The translations under genes were made by a program, and so were the position numbers. 64,000 nt of DNA from Hirschia sp964352025 (lineage in GTDB: Bacteria; Pseudomonadota; Alphaproteobacteria; Caulobacterales; Hyphomonadaceae), in NCBI GenBank assembly GCA_964352025.1, contig CAYGPZ010000001.1, positions 1-64,000 of the forward strand, given 5' to 3'. A model generated the notes under the pieces. It saw nothing but the letters and a program-made list of their open reading frames with translations, was not told the origin of the DNA and did not search any database. Below, one piece after another: positions 28,291 to 36,920 of this stretch; the stretch's first letter is position 1, and each line of letters begins with the position of its first letter.

Positions 28291-29142
28291 CTATTCATCA
28301 CCAAAAGGGTCAGCATAGGGATCAGAATAGCCAGAATTACCTTCATTTACGGGTGCATCGGGAATCAAATAACCATCATTATCATATCTGGCATTCGGAG
28401 CCGCAGGATCGACATAGGGTTCTTGCTCTACACCGCCGTAGAGTTCAGTTTCTTCATACTGATAAACATCTTGCGGTGGTTGAGGGTCGACATATCCAAC
28501 GTCAGAGTTTTGAGGCTCGTATTGCACAGATGGCGCTGTCTGAATTGGCGCGGGCTGGTTTCCGTAACCAGCAGGAGGTCCCGTTTGCGGTGTATATCCA
28601 GGTGGAAGTGAACGATCGCGCATCTTAACATATGAAACAACGCGCTCTACGCCTTTGATCAAACTCGCATGTTCCGCCGCACGTTTTAGCTCTGTTTGAT
28701 TTCTTGCATAACCAAGCAGGTAAACAACGCCGTTAAATGTCTCGATGTTGTAATTCACGCTCTTAATTTCAGCGTCACCCAATAAACGCGAGCGCAATTT
28801 AGCGGTAATCCATTCATCATTGACGTTTTTTAGAAGCTTGGTTTCTGGCATCACCTCAATTTCATTGGCGACTTCATCAATAGTTCTAACGCTCCATGCA
28901 ATACGATCAGCTTCTACTTTATCTTCTTCAGTTTCAACACGGCCTGTCAGCAACACCAAACGAGCAGTCACTTCGACATCGACCTGCTTAAACCTGCCAG
29001 CAGATTTCGAAAGAAGTAGGCTTTTTATCTGACTGGAAGCAGATGCTTCATCGAGACTTTCACCAATCGTCTTTTCCTGAACGACTGCACAACCTGCCAT
29101 ACCAGTTGCCATTAACAATACAGCGGCAATACGGGATTTCAT
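28291..29142 (-). CDS. BON-domain lipoprotein with a proline/tyrosine-rich tail
   Basis: A 283-residue exported lipoprotein. The signal peptide ends in the lipobox GMAGC (C18). Two BON domains follow (about 40-110 and 112-185), each with the GxVxxxxD-like core, the second as FNGVVYLLGYARNQTE. The layout resembles the DolP (YraP) family of outer-membrane integrity lipoproteins. The C-terminal 100 residues are unusual, rich in Pro, Gln, Tyr, Asp and Gly, and look disordered. An AGGAG site precedes the ATG at 29142. Like E. coli yraP, it sits near yraN, rsmI and lppC. Confidence 0.9.
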   Translation of the reverse strand: MKSRIAAVLLMATGMAGCAVVQEKTIGESLDEASASSQIKSLLLSKSAGRFKQVDVEVTARLVLLTGRVETEEDKVEADRIAWSVRTIDEVANEIEVMPETKLLKNVNDEWITAKLRSRLLGDAEIKSVNYNIETFNGVVYLLGYARNQTELKRAAEHASLIKGVERVVSYVKMRDRSLPPGYTPQTGPPAGYGNQPAPIQTAPSVQYEPQNSDVGYVDPQPPQDVYQYEETELYGGVEQEPYVDPAAPNARYDNDGYLIPDAPVNEGNSGYSDPYADPFGDE

Positions 29143-29298
29143 TGGACGGCTCCTGACAAATTTTTGAGCATGGTTAACTATCAAACTACATAATGCTCAA
29201 TGGATACGGCAATAAGTAGGCACAACAGAATTAATTTCCGTTCACTCTATTTATCTGCCGCAGATGTCAAAAAAACGTATACATTTTCATTTTCTAGC

Positions 29299-29670
29299 TT
29301 ACGGCCGCCAGAAACTTTTCAAATGCTTTGGGAACTTCCTTGGACAAATGACAACCAGATCGTAGCGCCAATCGTAATTTTGAAATCTTGAAGTATGCGA
29401 CATCCAAATTTCGGCTGTTCTTGAAATTCTCATCCATGCACTGTCCGGGACAGCACGAAGCCCTGCATCCAATGTTTTACGAGCTTTAACTTCAACGAAA
29501 ACAACAGTCTTATTTTTGGTCGCAACAATATCAATTTCACCCGACTTCAACCTCAGTCGCGTTTTTTCAATTTTATAGCCTTTCAACCCCAACCAGATCG
29601 AAGCAATCACTTCAGCTCTCCGACCGATAACCTCTCGGCGTCTTCTGTCTTTGAAATCCTGATTGCTCAT
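29299..29670 (-). CDS. yraN: UPF0102 protein YraN (nuclease-fold)
   Basis: A 123-residue protein of the UPF0102 family with a restriction-endonuclease-like fold. The conserved active-site pattern is visible as KSGEIDIVATKNKTVVFVEV and the following KAR (Asp, Glu and Lys residues of a PD-(D/E)xK nuclease). The cellular role is not established. An ATG at 29670 preceded by a GGGGGG ribosome site was chosen; an ATG five codons upstream is also in frame. It follows rsmI closely, as in most proteobacteria. Confidence 0.92.
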   Translation of the reverse strand: MSNQDFKDRRRREVIGRRAEVIASIWLGLKGYKIEKTRLRLKSGEIDIVATKNKTVVFVEVKARKTLDAGLRAVPDSAWMRISRTAEIWMSHTSRFQNYDWRYDLVVICPRKFPKHLKSFWRP

Positions 29671-29693
29671 AATGCCCCCCAGCATTCATTCGT

Positions 29694-30710
29694 TTATGGC
29701 TGAGCTTCGCCTGATGCTTTTAACTCTAGCGCTCTGGCATAAACATCACGCTTTTTAAGGCCAAACCGCTCAGCAACTTCCGATGATGCTTGCTTGACCG
29801 ATAGACTCTCCAACGCTTCTAAAATTGCTGCATCGATATCTTCGGTGGAAGCTGTATCGGCCCCATTGGGGGGGGCAATCAAGACAACTAACTCGCCTTT
29901 GGGTGGGCCTTCTTTCTCTATTTCCAGAACCAAATCATTGAGAGGAAGCCGCCGCGCTTCTTCAAATCGTTTCGTCAATTCTCGCGCCAGGACTGCCTCG
30001 CGATTACCAAAAACTTTTGCCATATCAGAAAGGCTTTTTGCCAATCGCGATGGCCCTTCGAAAAAAATCAAAGTCGCATCAAGGCGATCCAGTTTTTCCA
30101 AAAATTTGAGCCGTGCGCTCTGCTTGGGAGGTGGAAACCCCGCAAAGAAAAAACTGTTCGATGGAAGTCCTGATATAGTCAAAGCCGCTAAGGGAGCTGA
30201 AGCCCCTGGTAAAGCGGTTACATAATGCCCCGCCTCAATCGCTTCTCTTGCTAATTTATAGCCCGGATCAGAAATAAGTGGCGTCCCAGCATCCGAAATA
30301 AGCGCAATACGGTGCCCCTTCCCCAGTTCGCGGAGAATTCTTGGTCGGGAAATCGCCCCATTATGGTCGTGATATGGGCGTAGCTCTGGTTTTAAACCAT
30401 AGGCGGACATTAATTTTGCAGCGACGCGCGTATCCTCGGCTAAAACTAAATCAGCAGAAGCAAGAACATCTAATGCACGTAAAGTTATGTCTCTTAAGTT
30501 TCCGATAGGCGTTGCGACGATATAAAGGCCTGCATTAAGGTCTGAATTAGGGCGAATCATAGGGTTAACAACAGCATCTCGCGCTTGTTTTGATCCCGTG
30601 TCAGCACTAATGTCCGCCTCATCTACCAAACCAGATTCTTCTGGGTTGGAATTTTCGGGGATCGAATTTGCGCCCTTTTGGCCGCTGGAGAAGTTAGAAG
30701 ATGACATCAT
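29694..30710 (-). CDS. rsmI: 16S rRNA (cytidine-1402-2'-O)-methyltransferase RsmI
   Basis: SAM-dependent methyltransferase of the tetrapyrrole methylase fold that modifies C1402 in the ribosomal decoding centre. The catalytic domain begins at GLYIVATPIGNLRDITLRAL and includes LAEDTRVAAKLM, LISDAGTPLISDPG and FFEGPSRL. The open frame gives 338 residues, about 50 more than the usual 285-290. The extra N-terminus is Ser/Asn/Glu-rich. An internal ATG at 30560 would give 288 residues. The longer start overlaps the divergent lppC start by ten bases, so the shorter form is a real possibility. Confidence 0.92.
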   Translation of the reverse strand: MMSSSNFSSGQKGANSIPENSNPEESGLVDEADISADTGSKQARDAVVNPMIRPNSDLNAGLYIVATPIGNLRDITLRALDVLASADLVLAEDTRVAAKLMSAYGLKPELRPYHDHNGAISRPRILRELGKGHRIALISDAGTPLISDPGYKLAREAIEAGHYVTALPGASAPLAALTISGLPSNSFFFAGFPPPKQSARLKFLEKLDRLDATLIFFEGPSRLAKSLSDMAKVFGNREAVLARELTKRFEEARRLPLNDLVLEIEKEGPPKGELVVLIAPPNGADTASTEDIDAAILEALESLSVKQASSEVAERFGLKKRDVYARALELKASGEAQP

Positions 30711-32050
30711 TGCCCAATGCTCGGGATAAAAAAAGTTTGTTCACCCTTAGCGGTCAGACGCTCGTTACGCTAGGGCTTAGCCTCGCATTACTTGCGGGAT
30801 GCGCAACAACAGACCCTCGTCCATCTACGCCTATTTATCGTGGAGACGAACGTCCAGAGTCAACGCGGCCAGATCGTCCAGAACCTCCAAAGCCCAAGGA
30901 AGAAGTGATAATACCTAAAGAAGACCCAAAACCTATGGGTCCGGTAGCAAGCACTATTCCACGCCATATGAGTGGAATAGATCCAGAAAATTTCGATAAT
31001 TTATCTGAAATCGCTATTCTTCTGCCGCTATCTAGTTCCAGCGCACAGGTTCGAAAACAAGCTGAAGGTATTCTCGCTGGTGCTGAAATGGCGCTTTTCC
31101 AAGCAGGGATAGAGAATGTTATACTACTTCCCAAGGACACTGGCGGTGTCCAATCAAAAGCGCGAGAAGTCGCCATAGAGGCGCTCAACGAAGGCGCGGA
31201 TGCGTTTATCGGTCCGGTTTTCGCTGAAAATGTGTCTGTCGTAAACGAAATTGCAGCGCCGAATAATATTCCCGTTTTGGCATTCTCAACCAACAATACA
31301 GTTGCTGGCAACGGGGTGTATCTGGTTTCCTTGCCATTAGAAGAAGAAATTTCTCGCATTGTCGACTGGGCAACGCTAAATGGTGTGACACAGTTTGCGA
31401 TGCTTGGGCCAGCAAATGGATATGGATATCAAGTTGAAAGCGCCCTACGGTTTGAAGCAAGCCAACGCAATGCTTCGGTGATAAAAACCGAACTATACGA
31501 CCCCAAAGAGCCATCTCCTACTGCAGCCGCCGAACGAATTGCACAAGCAGTTATATTGGCAGACGAATATGCGCCCGGTGAGATAGCAGTTCTAATACCG
31601 GAACAGGGAACGCGTCTGCGTAGTGTGGCTCCACTGCTTCCCTATTACGACGTTGATATTAAAAGCATTCGTCTATTGGGAACCGGCCTGTGGAATACAA
31701 CCGACGTCTGGAGAGAGCCGACTTTGAAGGGCGGTGTCTTTGCAGCACCTGACCCGACAGCAGTTTCGCAGTATAAAAGTATTTACAGCCAGATTAATGG
31801 TGAAAAAGCCTCGAGCATGTCCGCACTCGGATATGATGCAACGCTAATGTCATTGATGATGTTGAGTGAAAACTCTCTCAACCGTGCCTCACTGGAGCGC
31901 CAAGATGGGTTTATGGGAACAAATGGTCTATTCCGGTTCCGTCCCAATGGCACGATAGAACGCAGTCTATCTGTGGTTCAGGTGACTGGTGATGGAAGCG
32001 TTAGAGTTATCGAACCAGGCAAGAGCAGTTTCGATGTTGACGGATTCTAA
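30701..32050 (+). CDS. Penicillin-binding protein activator LpoA/LppC-family lipoprotein
   Basis: A 449-residue outer-membrane lipoprotein of the LppC family. E. coli LpoA stimulates PBP1A from the outer membrane. The signal peptide ends in the lipobox LLAGC (C34). A Pro-rich linker (about 40-80) leads to a type 1 periplasmic-binding-protein fold (about 105-440). The N-terminal TPR half of E. coli LpoA is missing, as is usual in alphaproteobacterial LppC proteins. GGAG lies ten bases before the ATG. It is divergent from rsmI-yraN, a conserved pair, and is followed by a strong terminator. Confidence 0.9.
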   Translation: MTSLPNARDKKSLFTLSGQTLVTLGLSLALLAGCATTDPRPSTPIYRGDERPESTRPDRPEPPKPKEEVIIPKEDPKPMGPVASTIPRHMSGIDPENFDNLSEIAILLPLSSSSAQVRKQAEGILAGAEMALFQAGIENVILLPKDTGGVQSKAREVAIEALNEGADAFIGPVFAENVSVVNEIAAPNNIPVLAFSTNNTVAGNGVYLVSLPLEEEISRIVDWATLNGVTQFAMLGPANGYGYQVESALRFEASQRNASVIKTELYDPKEPSPTAAAERIAQAVILADEYAPGEIAVLIPEQGTRLRSVAPLLPYYDVDIKSIRLLGTGLWNTTDVWREPTLKGGVFAAPDPTAVSQYKSIYSQINGEKASSMSALGYDATLMSLMMLSENSLNRASLERQDGFMGTNGLFRFRPNGTIERSLSVVQVTGDGSVRVIEPGKSSFDVDGF

Positions 32051-32071
32051 GTCCGCATACTTCTAATATAT

Positions 32072-32107
32072 AAAAAGGCCGTACAATTTTTTGTGCGGCC
32101 TTTTTTA
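32072..32107. terminator. Bidirectional rho-independent terminator between lppC and hemW
   Basis: A 10-bp stem, GGCCGTACAA paired with TTGTGCGGCC (one G-U), has a TTTT loop. It is flanked by AAAAA on the left and TTTTTT on the right, so it can act on both strands. It separates lppC from the convergent hemW, whose stop codon overlaps the right T-run. Confidence 0.92.
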
Positions 32108-33259
32108 TGAAACCAACAATCGAGAACTTATATAGTCAGCTAATAGCCGCCCTGACTGGGTTAAACGAATTGATTCATTATCTTTGATCAACAACCCATC
32201 TTCGGCAAATTCAGATAAAATAACTGGATTTAACGGTGTTCCTGATAGGTCTTCAAAATCAGAGATTTTTACGCCTGTCGCCATTCTCAGCCCCATAACC
32301 AAACGCTCACTTGTAACATCATCAATTGAAAGTGCTTTCACACTGTTGCAGCCAGTTTTCGATTTAGTCACACAGTCAATGTATTTCTCGGGGCGCTTCT
32401 CTGCGATTGTTTCATACCGATTACCATTCACTGTAATTCGACCATGTGCGCCGGGCCCTACCCCCAACCAGTCGCCTGAACGCCAATAAATTATGTTGTG
32501 TTTGGCATGATGTTCTGTTGAGAGCGCATGATTGGAAATTTCGTATGCTGAAAACCCGTTTTGTTCAGTCAAGTCTTGGGTAAGGTCGTAAAGATCAGCC
32601 GCAGTGTCTTCTGTCGCGGGAAGCCACTCTCCCCGTTCAACTGCTTTTCCAAAGGCGGTTTTTTTCTCGATGGTCAACTCATAAAGGGAAAGATGATCTG
32701 CCCCTAAGCGCATAATTTTCTCTAAATCTGAATGCCATGAATCCAAAGATTGGTTCGGCAGAGCATAAATGAAATCAAGCGATAAAGATTCAAAATATCG
32801 ACGTCCCTCTTCAATCGCTTTCATCGCAATTTTAGCGTTATGATTTCGGCCCAAAAATACCAAGGATTCATCATTTAGGCTTTGCACACCAAGGGAGAGC
32901 CGATTGACACCTGAATGCGCCAAGTCCGCGAAATATTCAGCGTCATCAGGATTAGCTTCGAGCGTAATCTCTGCAGCAGGATGCAAATCCCATAAAGTGT
33001 CTATTTTATCGATGAGATCTTCAATCGCCTTAGACGGCAAAAGTGATGGAGTCCCCCCACCAAAGAAAATCGTATCGACACGACGTGGACCCGTTTTTTG
33101 TCGCCAGTTTTTCAAATCAGCGTGAATTGCTTCCAACATCGGTTTTATATCCCGCTGTTTGGCGGCATAGACGTTGAAATCACAATACGGGCAGATCTTA
33201 GCGCAATATGGCCAGTGAATATAAATGCCAAACCCGCGTTCGGGTTCAAACTCAAGCAT
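32105..33259 (-). CDS. hemW: Radical-SAM heme chaperone HemW
   Basis: Member of the HemN/HemW radical-SAM family; HemW proteins bind heme and pass it to target proteins. The 384-residue protein has the cluster motif C19-x3-C23-x2-C26 in WPYCAKICPYCDF. A fourth nearby cysteine, typical of coproporphyrinogen oxidase HemN, is missing, which favours HemW. GGGTPSLL follows, and the C-terminal HemW domain is present. Its ATG shares a base with the rdgB stop (TAATG), so translation is coupled, as in many alphaproteobacteria. Confidence 0.93.
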   Translation of the reverse strand: MLEFEPERGFGIYIHWPYCAKICPYCDFNVYAAKQRDIKPMLEAIHADLKNWRQKTGPRRVDTIFFGGGTPSLLPSKAIEDLIDKIDTLWDLHPAAEITLEANPDDAEYFADLAHSGVNRLSLGVQSLNDESLVFLGRNHNAKIAMKAIEEGRRYFESLSLDFIYALPNQSLDSWHSDLEKIMRLGADHLSLYELTIEKKTAFGKAVERGEWLPATEDTAADLYDLTQDLTEQNGFSAYEISNHALSTEHHAKHNIIYWRSGDWLGVGPGAHGRITVNGNRYETIAEKRPEKYIDCVTKSKTGCNSVKALSIDDVTSERLVMGLRMATGVKISDFEDLSGTPLNPVILSEFAEDGLLIKDNESIRLTQSGRLLADYISSRLLVS

Positions 33260-33873
33260 TAGAGCAAGGCTTCTTTCATGAGTTTAAACGCATTTGCGCG
33301 ATGGCTCATCGCATGTTTACGCGCAGGGTCCATTTCACCAAAAGTGATATTCTCGCCATTCGGTACAAACATAGCGTCATACCCAAAGCCATTTTCTCCG
33401 CGAATTGGCCAAACAAGTTCGCCCTCTACTTCACCACGAAAAGTTATCGTTTCACCGTCTGGCCACGCTACGCATAGAACGCACACAAATCGCGCTGTCC
33501 GCTCAGCTGCTTTTTCATCTTCAAGCGCCTGATTGACCTTTGCCATCGCCAAATCAAAATCTTTGGTTTCACCAGCCCAGCGTGCCGAATAAATACCAGG
33601 CGCGCCATTAAGAGCGTCGACAGCCAAACCTGAATCATCAGCCAATGCAGGACTTCCTGATGCTGTGGCGGCAGCAAGAGCTTTGAGCTCCGCATTTGCT
33701 TCAAAAGTAAGACCGGTTTCCTCTGGTTCAGGCAAATTCAATTCACCCGCCGAAATAGGCTCAAATCCGAGAGGTTCAAGTAAGTCTTTCAACTCAACAA
33801 CTTTGCCCTGATTGTGAGTTGCAGCAACTAATCGACCGGGTTGGAGTTTCCTTGATTTGTTCGAATCAGTCAT
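33259..33873 (-). CDS. rdgB: dITP/XTP pyrophosphatase RdgB (HAM1 family)
   Basis: House-cleaning enzyme that hydrolyses dITP, ITP and XTP to keep deaminated purines out of nucleic acids. The 204-residue protein has ATHNQGKVVEL, LADDSGLAVDALNGAPGIYS and the C-terminal SHRANAF. The ATG at 33873 is chosen; an upstream in-frame start would add 51 residues with no family likeness and would overlap the divergent gene. It is coupled to hemW by TAATG. The usual upstream partner rph lies about 1 kb away, separated by two plus-strand genes. Confidence 0.95.
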   Translation of the reverse strand: MTDSNKSRKLQPGRLVAATHNQGKVVELKDLLEPLGFEPISAGELNLPEPEETGLTFEANAELKALAAATASGSPALADDSGLAVDALNGAPGIYSARWAGETKDFDLAMAKVNQALEDEKAAERTARFVCVLCVAWPDGETITFRGEVEGELVWPIRGENGFGYDAMFVPNGENITFGEMDPARKHAMSHRANAFKLMKEALL

Positions 33874-34004
33874 GATATCTCTAGCGTAAATGTGTAAAAT
33901 ATATTGTTTTTCGATAAGTAGTGTGTAACATCTATAATATCTACAGCATTCGTGTAAAAAACGAAGGTCGATTTTGTAAATAGATTGAAGGAAGATCAAA
34001 CTGA

Positions 34005-34589
34005 ATGAGCAGCCTTGAGGATACATTGAAATTACGCGCTATTGGACGTGGATCTTTGTCGTCTGTTCTTAAAGTTTTGGTCGATGTGTTCTGGATTACA
34101 GCCTGCGCCGCACTTGGATTTATTTGGATCATCACCATCATCTCCATTATCGCCATGGTATCGGGCGGCGAAGTCGATAATTCAGTCATCGGAAAAATCT
34201 CACTTCACGCAGACCCGTTTAAAATGACAAGTCTTGCCCTTGTTGGTTCGATTTTGTGCGTCGGGATTATGCTAATCTCTTCAAAGCTTCGCGGCGTGTT
34301 TGAAACCCTTGTCGAGGGCGACCCATTTGTTCCCGACAATGCTAAACGCTTTCAATTGATCGCACTCATATTAGCTATTTTGGAATTGGCGCGAATTCTG
34401 ATAGACCCCATCATTGTGTTCATACTGAGCATTTTTGGAGTAGAATCCGAAATGCAATCAATTAGTCTGATCACGCGTTTGATGGGTACCAATTTTATTA
34501 CTTGGGGGGCCGTTTTGGTTCTGGTCGTACTTTCACAGGTTTTTGATGAAGGCGCTCGTCTTCGTGAAGATCAAAAGATGACCATTTAG
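34005..34589 (+). CDS. DUF2975 membrane protein
   Basis: A 194-residue inner-membrane protein with about four hydrophobic segments (around 22-54, 75-95, 118-145 and 165-183). The family signature is visible as GDPFVPDNAKRF in the middle and FDEGARLREDQKMTI at the end. DUF2975 proteins are usually encoded directly upstream of a small YozG-like HTH protein, as here, with a 23-base gap. The function is unknown; a membrane sensor that controls the HTH partner is a plausible inference. It is divergent from rdgB. Confidence 0.87.
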   Translation: MSSLEDTLKLRAIGRGSLSSVLKVLVDVFWITACAALGFIWIITIISIIAMVSGGEVDNSVIGKISLHADPFKMTSLALVGSILCVGIMLISSKLRGVFETLVEGDPFVPDNAKRFQLIALILAILELARILIDPIIVFILSIFGVESEMQSISLITRLMGTNFITWGAVLVLVVLSQVFDEGARLREDQKMTI

Positions 34590-34612
34590 AAAAAAGGCTC
34601 TATCCTAACTTC

Positions 34613-34870
34613 ATGACGATTCGCGTAAAACTTGATCAGGTCCTATTAGATCGCCGTATGTCTCTAACCGAGCTTGGTGATCGCGTGGGTATAACACTTG
34701 CCAATCTTTCAATATTGAAGACTGGGAAAGCAAAAGCGGTCCGATTTTCAACCTTGGAAGCTCTATGTCGTGAACTTAAATGCCAGCCCGGTGACATTCT
34801 CATCTGGGAAAATGAAGAAGACGAACTAGACGATTCTAATCGCGAAGGTCAGCGTACAGCCGCAGAATAG
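34613..34870 (+). CDS. Small YozG-like XRE-family HTH regulator
   Basis: An 85-residue protein that is almost entirely one HTH domain (about 1-65). It starts MTIRVKLDQVLLDRRMSLTE and contains LGDRVGITLANLSILKTGKA. The CRELKCQPGDILIWE segment is typical of the YozG group. The acidic tail is short. It follows the DUF2975 gene by 23 bases and ends convergent to rph. It is probably an autoregulator or a regulator controlled by its membrane partner, as inferred from gene pairing only. Confidence 0.88.
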   Translation: MTIRVKLDQVLLDRRMSLTELGDRVGITLANLSILKTGKAKAVRFSTLEALCRELKCQPGDILIWENEEDELDDSNREGQRTAAE

Positions 34871-34917
34871 GTGGATTGGAAAGCGCGCAATCCGCACTCT
34901 CCAATCAGTAAGCGCTT

Positions 34918-35652
34918 TTATTTAGCGTTTTCAATCGCTGCTTTTTGAAGCGCGAAAAGCTCTTTACAGCCAGCATCAGCAAGATCACTCATCGCCAAGA
35001 ATTCTTCACGAGAAAATGGACGCTCTTCACCAGTACCCTGCACTTCGATAATGCGGCCATCTGAAGACATGATGAAATTAGCATCTACCATTGCATTTGA
35101 ATCTTCAGCGTAATCCAGATCTAGAACCGGCACATCTTGATAGACACCACATGAAATTGCAGCAGCCTGCGCGTTTAGCGGATTTGTTTCAATAATGCCC
35201 TCTTCTTTGAGGTAATTAATCGCAATTGCCAACGCAACATATCCACCCGTAATAGCCGCTGTACGTGTCCCGCCGTCCGCCTGAATAACATCACAGTCTA
35301 TAGTAATCTGATTTTCACCCAATGCCTTAAGATCAGTTACTGAACGCAAGGCACGTCCGATCAAACGTTGGATTTCTTGAGTACGACCAGACTGTTTTCC
35401 TGCGGCTGCTTCTCGACGACCACGCGTGTGTGTTGCACGCGGTAGCATGCCGTATTCTGCAGTTACCCAACCTTTTCCAGAACCCTTCATCCAACGCGGG
35501 ACATCACCGGTCCATGACGCTGTACACAAAACATGTGTGTGGCCAAACTTTACCAGACAAGACCCTTCTGCATAACGTGACTTGCCCACTTCAAGGCTTA
35601 CTTCCCGTAAATCTTGTGGTTCGCGTTTTGACGGGCGTTCGAACTGAGTCAT
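34918..35652 (-). CDS. rph: Ribonuclease PH
   Basis: Phosphorolytic 3'-5' exoribonuclease that trims tRNA precursors. The 244-residue protein matches the family length. It contains GKSRYAEGSCLVKFG, GWVTAEYGMLPRATH, TRGRREAAAGKQSGRTQEIQ (nucleic-acid and phosphate contact), DVIQADGGTRTAAITGGYVA and a typical C-terminus. It is divergent from hrcA across about 155 bases. The order rph/hrcA-grpE is widespread in alphaproteobacteria. Confidence 0.97.
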   Translation of the reverse strand: MTQFERPSKREPQDLREVSLEVGKSRYAEGSCLVKFGHTHVLCTASWTGDVPRWMKGSGKGWVTAEYGMLPRATHTRGRREAAAGKQSGRTQEIQRLIGRALRSVTDLKALGENQITIDCDVIQADGGTRTAAITGGYVALAIAINYLKEEGIIETNPLNAQAAAISCGVYQDVPVLDLDYAEDSNAMVDANFIMSSDGRIIEVQGTGEERPFSREEFLAMSDLADAGCKELFALQKAAIENAK

Positions 35653-35807
35653 GAAGAGCTCTTCCTAATCTGATAATCCAATTCCGACACAATTTAATCG
35701 GAAATATTTTAAAACAACTATGGAAAGGCGATACATGAACCCTCTATAGTTTGGCAATGCTGCATCACGACATTGCGTATTCTTACAGGTCTTCCTAAAT
35801 TACCCAT

Positions 35808-36920
35808 ATGACTTCTAACCCTCCCTCCTCTCAATCTCAGCTATCTGCAATGGATGAACGCTCTCGGATGATTTTCCGTGAAATCGTCGATGCTTACCTT
35901 GAAACGGGAGAACCTGTTGGATCACGTACGATTTCGCGTCGCGGAATAAGCCTATCTCCAGCGTCGATTAGAAATGTCATGGCCGACTTAGCTGAAATTG
36001 GTCTATTGGACAGCCCGCATACTTCGGCTGGAAGAATGCCAACACACAGAGGTCTTCGTCTCTTTGTTGATGGCCTAATGGAAGTTCAGCAGTTAAAACT
36101 GGGTGCGGTCGATAAACGCCGAATTCAGAAACGTTTGTCTGCGGCGCAAGGCAAACCTCCTGAAGATTTTCTGGGTGAGGCGTCTGAAATGCTATCGGGT
36201 CTTGTTGGCGGTGCTGGTTTGGTTGCCAGCCCCAAAAGCAATGCCGCAGCCGTTAAACACGTCGAATTTGTTTCTGTCGGACCTAATCAAGCACTCGCAA
36301 TCATTGTTTCTGAAGACGAAGATATAGAAAACCGCCTCCTAACCCTTCCAGACGGAATGCCTGTCTCAGCATTGCAGGAAGCAAGCAATTATTTAAATGC
36401 ACGTATGCGCGGCCGAACATTAGCTGAAGTTAAGTCCGACATTCTCGCAGAAATACGCGAGAAACGCGCGCAACTTGATATTATGGCAAGTGCTCTTGTC
36501 GAAGAAGGATTTGCTCATTGGACTGGCGAAGACCCTGACCGAGGTCGTTCTCTTATCATACGTGGACGCGCAAATCTTCTTGGTGATGAACAAATTGCGG
36601 AAGATATCGATAAAGTCAGAGGCCTGTTTTCTTATTTGGATAAAACGGAAAGTTTAGTCCAAGTTTTAGACCGTGCCCGCGAAGCAGAGGGTATTCGACT
36701 GTTTATTGGTGCAGAAAACAAACTTTTTAGCCTATCTGGTTCAAGTGTTATCGTTGCGCCCTATATGAATTCTGAGCGGAAAGTTGTAGGAGCTTTGGGT
36801 GTTATTGGTCCTACCCGACTAAATTATGCTCGTATCATCCCGATGGTTGATTATACAGCGCAAGTTGTTGGACGATTATTAGACGGTGGATCGACCGAAG
36901 AAATAGAGGAAAAGCGATGA
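35808..36920 (+). CDS. hrcA: Heat-inducible transcription repressor HrcA
   Basis: Repressor of chaperone operons through the CIRCE operator, kept active by GroEL. The 370-residue protein has an N-terminal winged helix with GEPVGSRTISRRG and SPASIRNVMADLAEIGLL, then SPHTSAGRMPTHRGLRLFVD, and a C-terminal GAF-like dimer domain with VVGALGVIGPTRLNYARIIP. The start at 35808 gives a 14-residue Ser/Gln-rich extension; ATG at 35850 is an alternative. grpE overlaps by four bases (ATGA). No CIRCE (TTAGCACTC-N9-GAGTGCTAA) was seen upstream. Confidence 0.96.
   Translation: MTSNPPSSQSQLSAMDERSRMIFREIVDAYLETGEPVGSRTISRRGISLSPASIRNVMADLAEIGLLDSPHTSAGRMPTHRGLRLFVDGLMEVQQLKLGAVDKRRIQKRLSAAQGKPPEDFLGEASEMLSGLVGGAGLVASPKSNAAAVKHVEFVSVGPNQALAIIVSEDEDIENRLLTLPDGMPVSALQEASNYLNARMRGRTLAEVKSDILAEIREKRAQLDIMASALVEEGFAHWTGEDPDRGRSLIIRGRANLLGDEQIAEDIDKVRGLFSYLDKTESLVQVLDRAREAEGIRLFIGAENKLFSLSGSSVIVAPYMNSERKVVGALGVIGPTRLNYARIIPMVDYTAQVVGRLLDGGSTEEIEEKR

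Noticed and set aside
33874..34026. Longer RdgB start adding 51 residues
   Set aside because: The added part has no family likeness, is rich in Cys, Tyr and Phe, and would overlap the divergent DUF2975 gene; the ATG at 33873 fits homologues.
34005..34870. DUF2975/HTH pair as a toxin-antitoxin system
   Set aside because: The membrane protein is a 194-residue four-TM protein, not a small toxin, and no toxin family motif is present; a regulator pair fits better.
35653..35807. CIRCE operator before hrcA
   Set aside because: No TTAGCACTC-N9-GAGTGCTAA or close variant on either strand; only AT-rich sequence with weak promoter-like hexamers.
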